DNA of 5,470 nucleotides, from positions 1 to 5,470 of the forward strand of contig JBJOQZ010000010.1 in the NCBI GenBank assembly GCA_046049705.1, read 5' to 3'. Of the stretch, positions 1 to 5,330 are shown one piece after another (the stretch's first letter is position 1; the number at the start of each line of letters is the position of its first letter). This DNA comes from DALYDD01 sp046049705 (GTDB lineage: Bacteria; Patescibacteriota; Minisyncoccia; Phycocordibacterales; CAIZLB01). A program made the translations under genes and the position numbers. Under the pieces are notes generated by a model that worked only from the letters and a program-made list of their open reading frames with translations, searched no databases and was not told the DNA's origin.

Positions 1-173
1 ACCTCTTGCAGTGATTCGACATGAAGATGGTCTGCATGTTCATGAGTGATAATCACCACATCGATTCCTGTGATAGTGTTTTGCCCTGTTGAAAACATCC
101 CAGGGTCAGTAAGTATGGTGAGATTTTGTGTTTTGATAAGTAGGCAACAATGGCCAATTTTCTGTATATTCAT
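1..173 (-). CDS. MBL-fold metallo-hydrolase (UlaG-like), N-terminal part, cut by window edge
   Basis: Reading leftward from the ATG at 173-171 gives 57 complete codons before the window ends, beginning MNIQKIGHCCLLIK. The strand order of a metallo-beta-lactamase fold is visible: a short beta strand with the GHCCLLIK turn (residues 7-14), then LTILTDPG (18-25), then the metal-binding motif HEHADH at residues 44-49 preceded by the hydrophobic strand IDVVIIT. HxHxDH supplies the Zn/Mn ligands of this superfamily. The early GH turn and the LTDPG segment match the COG2220/UlaG-like branch of cytosolic metal-dependent hydrolases better than glyoxalase II or RNase Z. The substrate cannot be told from this fragment. 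The gene starts 13 bases after the csaA stop, so the two are probably cotranscribed. No Shine-Dalgarno sequence precedes the ATG. The rest of the active site lies outside the window. Confidence 0.87.
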   Translation of the reverse strand, partial: MNIQKIGHCCLLIKTQNLTILTDPGMFSTGQNTITGIDVVIITHEHADHLHVESLQE

Positions 174-186
174 ATAGAGTAGTTAT

Positions 187-525
187 TTAAAACATCTTCG
201 CACCATTTGGTACTGGATGTGAAATAGATGTGAGGACTATGTCTCCCTGTTCATCTGCAAAACCGGTCGTGAGTACTTCTGAAACAAATGGACCAATCTG
301 TTTTGATGGAAAATTCACTACACAAACCACTTGCCTACCCACAAGATCATCTTTTGTATAGTGCTTAGTAATTTGTGCACTCGACCGCTTGATACCGATT
401 TCAGGACCAAAATCAATTGTGAGTTTATACGCAGGCTTTCGCGCTTCAGGAAAATCTTCAGCGGTAAGAATAGTGCCGACCCTCAATTCCACTTTCTCAA
501 AATCATTCCAGGATATTGTTTGCAT
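187..525 (-). CDS. csaA: CsaA-like tRNA-binding protein / secretion chaperone
   Basis: This 112-residue protein is a stand-alone tRNA-binding (EMAPII/Trbp111-like OB-fold) domain, the length expected for CsaA (about 110 residues in Bacillus). Landmarks in order are DFEKVELRVGTI (residues 8-19), the ARKPAYKL strand (28-35), SSAQIT (48-53), the long conserved block GRQVVCVVNFPSKQIGPF (63-80) followed by SEVLTTGF, and the typical C-terminus VPNGAKMF. Family members bind tRNA nonspecifically as homodimers, and Bacillus CsaA has been described as an export-related chaperone. Which role applies here is not visible. The ATG at 525 is preceded by a TAA six bases upstream, so no longer form exists. 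An extended -10-like element ends 6 bases before the ATG and there is no Shine-Dalgarno sequence. The MBL-fold gene follows 13 bases downstream. Confidence 0.93.
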   Translation of the reverse strand: MQTISWNDFEKVELRVGTILTAEDFPEARKPAYKLTIDFGPEIGIKRSSAQITKHYTKDDLVGRQVVCVVNFPSKQIGPFVSEVLTTGFADEQGDIVLTSISHPVPNGAKMF

Positions 526-531
526 AGGTTA

Positions 532-540
532 AGTATATCA
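532..540 (-). promoter_or_regulatory. Candidate extended -10 promoter of csaA
   Basis: On the minus strand the sequence reads TGA-TATACT followed by six bases (TAACCT) and the csaA ATG. TATACT matches the sigma70 -10 consensus at 5 of 6 positions and carries the extended -10 TGn. No convincing -35 lies 16-18 bases upstream (GATTAA is a poor match). Transcription from here would start at or within a base or two of the ATG, giving a leaderless or nearly leaderless mRNA. This is pattern matching in AT-rich DNA, so confidence is moderate at best. Confidence 0.38.
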
Positions 541-572
541 AAACACATTACACTTTAATCCAGATTTTGAAT

Positions 573-995
573 TTAATTGCCTAGCATCCCAATTTGAATT
601 ATTTTAAAAACAAACATAGAAAAAGTGATGGTAAGCAATACTGCATACAAAGATATGAACATAATACCCCTGCTGGTAAATCTCTTGACATAATTTCCGT
701 ATACACTATTCAGACCGATATAGCCCTGTATCTTGACTAATCGTCTCATCCTAGCAGTATGTTTTTTGTCGGTCTCAAAAACCAACATCAATATACACAT
801 TATAATTAAATTAATGAAGAACAATACAATCAAATTCGACATCATCTTTTTTTCAAGAAGATATCCACCGATGACCACAAAGCCCGATAAAACAAAGAAA
901 TGTAGCTTGAAGAAAATATCTTCAAAAAATCTAACATTTTCCATTTCTTGCTTATAAGCCTCCAAAAATACACTTGAGTGACCCTGGGTATCCAT
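573..995 (-). CDS. Hypothetical small membrane protein with three predicted TM helices
   Basis: The 140-residue reading from the ATG at 995 begins MDTQGHSSVFLEAYKQEMENV. I do not recognise the family. It has a polar, probably amphipathic N-terminal helix (residues 8-28, many E/K/F/Y), then three hydrophobic segments: about 30-47 (LHFFVLSGFVVIGGYLL), 53-73 (LIVLFFINLIIMCILMLVF) and 110-133. Between the second and third lies a basic loop (KKHTARMRRLVK). No catalytic motif is visible. The overall plan vaguely resembles small SLATT-like or DUF-type membrane proteins, but this is not an assignment. The same frame is open to an ATG at 1022, but that start would run through the 3' half of tRNA-Gln and is rejected. 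The ATG at 995 is one base after the tRNA. A third choice, ATG at 944 (123 residues), has a GGAGG 14 bases upstream, which is too far to be a good ribosome-binding site. The gene is richer in AT and in I, F, M and K codons than its neighbours, which could mean transfer or just membrane composition. Confidence 0.6.
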   Translation of the reverse strand: MDTQGHSSVFLEAYKQEMENVRFFEDIFFKLHFFVLSGFVVIGGYLLEKKMMSNLIVLFFINLIIMCILMLVFETDKKHTARMRRLVKIQGYIGLNSVYGNYVKRFTSRGIMFISLYAVLLTITFSMFVFKIIQIGMLGN

Positions 996-996
996 G

Positions 997-1067
997 CTGG
1001 GAAATAGGGACTCGAACCCCAATTAAACGGACCAGAACCGTTTGTCCTACCATTAGACGATTTCCCA
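997..1067 (-). tRNA. tRNA-Gln (anticodon CTG)
   Basis: A complete 71-base cloverleaf folds on the minus strand. The acceptor stem is TGGGAAA pairing with TTTCCCA (7 bp). The D arm is GTCT...GGAC with loop AATGGTA. The anticodon stem is AACGG/CCGTT with loop TTCTGGT, putting the anticodon CTG at 1035-1033. A short variable loop follows, then a T arm with loop TTCGAGT. The discriminator is G73, as in bacterial glutamine tRNAs, and the TCGTCTAATGGTAGGAC D-arm region is typical of tRNA-Gln/Glu. Position 73 is followed by CAT, so CCA is not encoded and must be added by the CCA enzyme after 3' trimming. A hypothetical membrane protein begins one base downstream. Confidence 0.95.
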
Positions 1068-1076
1068 ATACACAAG

Positions 1077-1105
1077 AAAATACCATTTTTTGGCTCAAAA
1101 ATCAA
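1077..1105 (-). promoter_or_regulatory. Candidate promoter of tRNA-Gln
   Basis: The minus strand carries TTGATT (1105-1100), a 17-base spacer and TATTTT (1082-1077), matching the sigma70 -35 at 4 of 6 and the -10 at 4 of 6 positions with ideal spacing. The -10 ends nine bases before the tRNA, so the primary transcript would have only a few leader bases before the mature 5' end. It would also transcribe the membrane protein gene directly behind the tRNA. The rest of the gap between the DUF2339 stop and the tRNA (1106-1145) contains no clear hairpin terminator. Confidence 0.42.
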
Positions 1106-1145
1106 TGATGTAACCTTGAAAATCTTCCTCGGTATCTTATCCTCC

Positions 1146-3509
1146 TTACTTCACCAACCCTATAATCCGATCCTTAAACCGATAGTACACGAATCCAGTT
1201 GCAAGCAAGATGATACCGAGAGTGATAAATGAAATGAATCGATAGATATCATTGAGATTTGCCGTATCGTAGATAAAGATTTTGTAGATTGTAAGACCGA
1301 GCATAGCGATTGCTATTCGGCGAACAAATACAGATTTCTCGACAATACCATATGCAAGCCCAGCTATCGCATAGACAAGCCACCAAAGCGAAAGTACCAG
1401 TCGCTTTGTATTTTCAAATCCACTTATGTCCCCTGCAGTACCAGATGCTGCAACACTGCTATCTATACGAATCATCTGAATCTTACTATTAAAATAATCC
1501 AAAATCTCGACACTTCCCACCCAAATAATCAAAGCGTGTAAGACGATATGCGCAACAATAAATACTTCACGTGGAGACTGTGTTAATTGTTCTTTATTCT
1601 TTCTCATCATGACAATAATCAAACCAATCACAGAACCTACTATTGCAACAGTGAGCGTCCTGATATTGAAGAGTGGTGTATATGCTCGATGAAGCAATGT
1701 CCAATGTGTTGCAATGGCCATGACTGTACCCATGAAAATCATAATGTACCCAATCACTCTAAATGTAAGTGTGCGACCCCAGAAAGAAATCGCTGTAAGC
1801 ACGAGTGCGAAGAGTGACCAAATGATAGGCATGACATATTCTGGTTGTGTAGCAAAAAGATGTTCCATCTCTAGATGAATCCACATAAATGGCAGAAGTG
1901 CTACACCTATTGCAGCAAGAGGTCTAAATGTCTCCACTTCGTTTTGTGCAATTACCGTGGCACCTGTCGGATTATATTCAAGATTATTTTTCCGAGGTTC
2001 AAGGTAAGATTGATAGACCGCCCACATCACAGCACAAAGAGCAGTAGAAAAGATAAAGATCATCAATCGTTCATTGAAGATCGGGTTACTATGATCAAGT
2101 TCTGTTGAAGCGATAACTGTAAAGAATACCGTGATAAGACCGAGGATGGCACCAAAGATTCTTGTTGCTTTTGCCCGGATAATTGTACCCACGCTTATAA
2201 GGACAATAGACTCTACTGCAAGCATGGTAAGAAGTGTCGCACCTTCATAATAAATACTTGTTGCAAGAGCCACAAAGACTGAACCGAGTACCAACATGAT
2301 ATTACTACCGATTTTGACAGCAGGTTTATCTGTAAATATAACTCGTAATAGCAGTGAAGCGAGCATATAGAATCCACCCAATGCCACAGTTACCCCTGCA
2401 AATTGATATTTTGTTTCAATCAGCGGTGCCACGACAAAGAGATATGCAAACGGAAGTGAGTACACCAAAAATGCATCTATTCCCTTATAATCACGATCTC
2501 GTACGAGGAAGTTAATAAAACTTGTACAGAAGAAAATGAAGAATTGAAGTGCGGTGTATGCATACGAAAGAGCAATCATGGTATCGCCAGCATATGAAGA
2601 GGCTGTCCACCGAAGAGACAAGAGTACAGTCATACCCAGTCCAAGTAAGACCAGTTTTGGCCATGCTCTAAATCGAGCAATCAAAAGAATGGCGATATTG
2701 AGAAGTGTTAAAAAGAGAAAATGACCATGTGGAGATGTTACCTCTGGAAACATGAGTGCGGCAATATATCCACCTGCAAAAGAAAATCCTGCAAGCGCAG
2801 CTGAATTGTAAAGTAAGGCCAAGCTCACCCCTACGATAGTAATCACGATGAATCCAAAAAACGCCGTGCCGATAGACCATAATCCATAAAACCATGTCGC
2901 TGCAAATACTGTGACATATAGAACACCGATTCCTCCTCCAACTAATTTACTTCCATATGCTGCATATTTATTTTTCAAAAGATGCCCGACTACCACCAAC
3001 ACTAATCCACCAAGAAGACCGATTACCACTCTCATCGTCTCACTAATTAATCCATTTTCAAATGCATATCGGAGAAAGAATATAACACCAAGAAGCACTG
3101 CAAGTACCCCTACCCCCGTGAGTACTTTTGAACCGAGAGCAAACTCAGTATGCTCATCTGTTTGAGTATTTTGAGATTGGACAAGTGGCTGCACCTTCGG
3201 CTGTACTGCCACCTTTGCTTCAGGATGCACAGCAGATTGAACCCCTGTCTCCACATGAACTGGGGTGGTGCCAAGAGAAGTGCTAGGGGCTGGAACATGC
3301 GATGCAATTTGTGGAGAAGCATTGATATGTCCATTTACCGCTGTTGTTGCTGCTGTTGTTGCTGTGGCGACAGGTTTCGTTGCTCCCGGTTGAACCACAT
3401 GAGCATGTTGAGTTGCGACCTTCTTCTCAAGATCGGAAACCTTGTACGTCAAATTTCTAACTTGAACAAACAAGAAAATAAAGGCGATGAATCCAAAAAA
3501 TGCGAGCAT
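1146..3509 (-). CDS. DUF2339 polytopic membrane protein
   Basis: This 787-residue protein has the DUF2339 (COG5373 predicted membrane protein) signature. After the linker comes FALGSKVLTGVGVLAVLLGV, then FFLRYAFENGLISETMRV and a Gly-rich segment around GGGIGVLYVTVFAA (residues 123-204), followed by a long series of hydrophobic segments to the C-terminus, on the order of twenty TM helices. Residues 1-17 form an N-terminal anchor. Residues 18-34 (VRNLTYKVSDLEKKVA) look like a short coiled coil. Residues 35-122 are a low-complexity A/T/V/P/Q/H linker that includes a TATTAATTA stretch. The biochemical function of DUF2339 is unknown; a cell-envelope role is inferred only from topology and from its position behind ftsEX. 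The gene begins about 60 bases after the ftsX stop and may be cotranscribed or use its own promoter. The ATG at 3509 is chosen because it yields the anchor segment. There is no Shine-Dalgarno sequence. The tRNA-Gln gene follows 78 bases after the stop. Confidence 0.88.
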   Translation of the reverse strand: MLAFFGFIAFIFLFVQVRNLTYKVSDLEKKVATQHAHVVQPGATKPVATATTAATTAVNGHINASPQIASHVPAPSTSLGTTPVHVETGVQSAVHPEAKVAVQPKVQPLVQSQNTQTDEHTEFALGSKVLTGVGVLAVLLGVIFFLRYAFENGLISETMRVVIGLLGGLVLVVVGHLLKNKYAAYGSKLVGGGIGVLYVTVFAATWFYGLWSIGTAFFGFIVITIVGVSLALLYNSAALAGFSFAGGYIAALMFPEVTSPHGHFLFLTLLNIAILLIARFRAWPKLVLLGLGMTVLLSLRWTASSYAGDTMIALSYAYTALQFFIFFCTSFINFLVRDRDYKGIDAFLVYSLPFAYLFVVAPLIETKYQFAGVTVALGGFYMLASLLLRVIFTDKPAVKIGSNIMLVLGSVFVALATSIYYEGATLLTMLAVESIVLISVGTIIRAKATRIFGAILGLITVFFTVIASTELDHSNPIFNERLMIFIFSTALCAVMWAVYQSYLEPRKNNLEYNPTGATVIAQNEVETFRPLAAIGVALLPFMWIHLEMEHLFATQPEYVMPIIWSLFALVLTAISFWGRTLTFRVIGYIMIFMGTVMAIATHWTLLHRAYTPLFNIRTLTVAIVGSVIGLIIVMMRKNKEQLTQSPREVFIVAHIVLHALIIWVGSVEILDYFNSKIQMIRIDSSVAASGTAGDISGFENTKRLVLSLWWLVYAIAGLAYGIVEKSVFVRRIAIAMLGLTIYKIFIYDTANLNDIYRFISFITLGIILLATGFVYYRFKDRIIGLVK

Positions 3510-3515
3510 GGTATG

Positions 3516-3521
3516 AGTATA
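3516..3521 (-). promoter_or_regulatory. -10-like hexamer abutting the DUF2339 start
   Basis: The minus strand reads TATACT, then CATACC, then ATG. The hexamer and its 6-base spacing to the start codon are the same as upstream of csaA. No -35 is evident 17 bases upstream. If used, it would produce a leaderless or nearly leaderless message. The flanking AT-rich stretch also contains the direct repeat tatgagta at 3512-3519 and 3526-3533, which makes a chance match more likely. Confidence 0.28.
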
Positions 3522-3542
3522 ATAATATGAGTAAGTACATAT

Positions 3543-3571
3543 ATTGTACCACCCCTAAATACCTTTGTCCT
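3543..3571 (-). promoter_or_regulatory. Candidate distal promoter of the DUF2339 gene
   Basis: AGGACA (3571-3566; 4 of 6 to TTGACA), a 17-base spacer and TACAAT (3548-3543; 5 of 6 to TATAAT) lie between the end of ftsX and the DUF2339 start. The -35 overlaps the ftsX stop codon by one base. Transcription would begin near 3536, leaving a leader of roughly 25-30 bases that still lacks a Shine-Dalgarno sequence. This is an alternative to, or a partner of, the start-proximal hexamer at 3516-3521. Confidence 0.3.
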
Positions 3572-4512
3572 TACACCTTCAAATATTTTCTTACTGCCAA
3601 GAAACTAGAGACAGCACCCAATACCAGACCTGATCCAATAATCACAGCACCGATATGCAAAAGATTATCCATATAGTATGTCGAGAGATTGAGACCTGTA
3701 CCCATTTTATAAATCACAGGACCAACATATGATGTAGCAGGAATCAAAATCAAGAGAGTCAAGATACCCGAGACAATACCGTATAGAAGACCGACAATTA
3801 CGAAAGGTCCACGAATATACATTTCACTTGCTCCTACTAATCGCATGACAGCAATCTCTTCTCGAAACACATAAATTGTCAGTCGCACTGTATTGAAGGT
3901 AATAAGAATTGCCACAAATGCAAAGAAAATAACAAAGCCTATACCGAGAGTATTTGAAGCAGTTGTGATTCTTGATAGCGCATCGATTGCCTGTTTATTG
4001 TCTGAGTAATTGATACGAGCCACAATAGAATTTCCACCAACACTTTCTTCTCCCCGTGAAATCCCCTGCTGATCTTCGATAAATTTCACAATACCTTCAT
4101 ATTGAGAAGGGTCTTTTGCTTTGATGCTAAAGCTTGCGCCAAATGGATTGCCCCCAACTTCTTCGAGTGCTTGCATAGTTGCAGCATCATCTTTATGTCT
4201 CACTTGAAATTCTTCATATGCTTTTTCACGTGATAAGTATGATACCTCGGCTACTTCAGCCCGAGCCTTGATTCGGTTTTGGAGTACAATTATATCTGAT
4301 TCATTTGCCTCAGGTTTAAAGTAGACACTAATATCTACTTTATTTTGGATTGCACCAAGTGTCGAACGAAGAGTTGCACCAGAAAGAATCATTGATGAAA
4401 TAACGAGGAGAGTTACCGTCATAACAAGTACAGAGGCAAGCGAAACATATCCATTTCGCCAAAAACTTGTGAATCCTGACCGTATTGTTCGTCTTATTTT
4501 TGTGATAATCAT
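3571..4512 (-). CDS. ftsX: Cell division protein FtsX (ABC-type membrane subunit)
   Basis: This 313-residue protein has the four-helix FtsX plan. There is a cytoplasmic N-terminus with basic residues (KIRRTIRSGFTSFWRN) and TM1 at about 22-44. A large extracellular domain (about 47-186) contains the ISVYFKPEANESDI strand and the AEVSYLSREKAYEEF region, which in the family follows the 'V..V.YvsreeAl..f' pattern. TM2 is at 189-211, TM3 at 235-258 and TM4 at 286-306. The FtsE-coupling motif REEIAVMRLVGAS (217-229) sits between TM2 and TM3. FtsX anchors FtsE at the septum, and its extracellular loop activates peptidoglycan hydrolases directly or through adaptors. The gene starts 57 bases after the ftsE stop. 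No Shine-Dalgarno sequence and no good promoter are visible in that gap, so translation may rely on the AU-rich leader of the ftsE-ftsX transcript. Confidence 0.95.
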   Translation of the reverse strand: MIITKIRRTIRSGFTSFWRNGYVSLASVLVMTVTLLVISSMILSGATLRSTLGAIQNKVDISVYFKPEANESDIIVLQNRIKARAEVAEVSYLSREKAYEEFQVRHKDDAATMQALEEVGGNPFGASFSIKAKDPSQYEGIVKFIEDQQGISRGEESVGGNSIVARINYSDNKQAIDALSRITTASNTLGIGFVIFFAFVAILITFNTVRLTIYVFREEIAVMRLVGASEMYIRGPFVIVGLLYGIVSGILTLLILIPATSYVGPVIYKMGTGLNLSTYYMDNLLHIGAVIIGSGLVLGAVSSFLAVRKYLKV

Positions 4513-4569
4513 ATAAGTGATGAAATATTGATAAAGAAAATGTTGAGTGTTTGAGATACTACCTAGGAA

Positions 4570-5250
4570 TTACATGACATATTTTCCTTCCTGGCTATCA
4601 TGAACAATTTTACCATTTTTCATAGAGACCACACGTCGACCGATATGCTCCACGATACCTGTATTGTGTGTAGTTAAAATAATTGTCGTCCCGAGATCAT
4701 TGATCTTTTTTAAAATCTGGACGATATCATATGTGTTTACCGGATCGAGGTTTCCTGTCGGCTCATCGGCGATAATCAAATCCGGCTGATTGACAATCGC
4801 TCGAGCAATCGCTACTCGCTGCCTCTCTCCACCTGAAAGTTGGTATGGGAATGAATACATCTTTCGGCCAAGGTCTACAAGCTCGAGTACATGTGGAACA
4901 TCGGCTTTGATTTCTTCATCTGTACACCCTGCCGCCTCCATAGCAAAAGCCACATTTTCATAAGCAGTCTTATCTGGAAGCAATCGAAAATCTTGAAATA
5001 CTGTTCCGATACGGCGACGATATTCATTTATCTCACGTCCAGTGAGAGCATCTACGTCGATATTTTCAAATAATACATTTCCTTCAGTTGGCTTTTCTTC
5101 TGCCAAAATCATCTTAAGCAATGTCGATTTACCAGCACCTGAATGTCCAACAATTGTGACAAATTCTTTCGACTTAATGTGCAATGTGACATTGTCCAAT
5201 GCCAATGAATTGTCCCGATATAATTTGGTTACCTTATCTAGTTTGAGCAT
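4570..5250 (-). CDS. ftsE: Cell division ATP-binding protein FtsE
   Basis: From the ATG at 5250 the protein is 226 residues and begins MLKLDKVTKLY, the usual FtsE start and length. ABC ATPase motifs are intact: Walker A GHSGAGKST (residues 35-43), Q-loop glutamine in VFQDFRLL (Q86), signature LSGGERQR (138-145), Walker B DLIIADEP (157-164, catalytic E163), D-loop NLD (167-169) and switch histidine in TTHN (H195). The VFQDFRLLPDKT segment is characteristic of FtsE rather than of LolD/MacB-type ATPases. FtsE hydrolyses ATP to drive conformational change in FtsX at the division site. The frame is open to an ATG at 5310, but the extra 20 residues have no family counterpart and were not used. There is no Shine-Dalgarno sequence. 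A TAGAAT hexamer ends seven bases before the ATG. prfB lies 80 bases upstream and ftsX 57 bases downstream. Confidence 0.95.
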   Translation of the reverse strand: MLKLDKVTKLYRDNSLALDNVTLHIKSKEFVTIVGHSGAGKSTLLKMILAEEKPTEGNVLFENIDVDALTGREINEYRRRIGTVFQDFRLLPDKTAYENVAFAMEAAGCTDEEIKADVPHVLELVDLGRKMYSFPYQLSGGERQRVAIARAIVNQPDLIIADEPTGNLDPVNTYDIVQILKKINDLGTTIILTTHNTGIVEHIGRRVVSMKNGKIVHDSQEGKYVM

Positions 5251-5257
5251 ATGTCTT

Positions 5258-5286
5258 ATTCTAGCAATTTTTGGCCCCATGTCCAA
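5258..5286 (-). promoter_or_regulatory. Candidate ftsE promoter with leaderless geometry
   Basis: TTGGAC (5286-5281), a 17-base spacer and TAGAAT (5263-5258; 5 of 6 to the -10 consensus) precede ftsE. Seven bases separate the -10 from the ATG, so the expected start of transcription coincides with the start codon. The -35 is only a partial match. The spacer contains one arm of the inverted repeat annotated at 5264-5321. Confidence 0.37.
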
Positions 5287-5321
5287 AGACTTGGGTACTC
5301 TTATACACAACCAAAACTTGC
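5264..5321. repeat. Imperfect inverted repeat in the prfB-ftsE gap
   Basis: GCAATTTTTGG (5264-5274) and CCAAAACTTGC (5311-5321) are reverse complements at 10 of 11 positions, separated by 36 bases. On the minus-strand transcript of prfB this could form a long-looped hairpin just after the stop codon. The descending arm is not followed by a run of U, so it is not a standard intrinsic terminator. It overlaps the spacer of the candidate ftsE promoter and could equally be a protein-binding site or chance in AT-rich DNA. Confidence 0.4.
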
Positions 5322-5330
5322 ATTTTATAT

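Noticed and set aside
539..569. Interrupted dyad (caaaa/atta ... taat/ttttg) upstream of csaA
   Set aside because: Arms are short and unequal in spacing, and AT-only matches of this size are expected by chance; it is not a terminator because no U-run follows a stable stem.
996..1022. Longer N-terminus (ATG at 1022) for the hypothetical membrane protein
   Set aside because: These codons are the 3' half of the tRNA (T arm and acceptor stem), so they are not a real protein start.
997..1067. tRNA as an attachment site of an integrated element
   Set aside because: No integrase and no second copy of the tRNA 3' end are present in the window.
842..1105. Minus-strand ORF of 87 residues starting with TTG at 1105
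   Set aside because: It runs straight through tRNA-Gln in one frame and overlaps the membrane protein gene in another; the translation has no domain-like character.
1310..2108. Several plus-strand ORFs of 60-77 residues, some Cys/His-rich
   Set aside because: All lie antisense within the DUF2339 coding frame and have no start signals or recognisable motifs.
3150..3530. Plus-strand 126-residue ORF with an eight-cysteine run
   Set aside because: It is antisense to the Ala/Thr-rich linker of the DUF2339 gene; the cysteine run is a by-product of the GCT/GTT-type repeat in the coding strand.
5251..5310. 20-residue N-terminal extension of FtsE from ATG at 5310
   Set aside because: FtsE proteins begin at the MLKLDKVTKLY-type strand; the extension has no counterpart and lies over the candidate promoter and inverted repeat.
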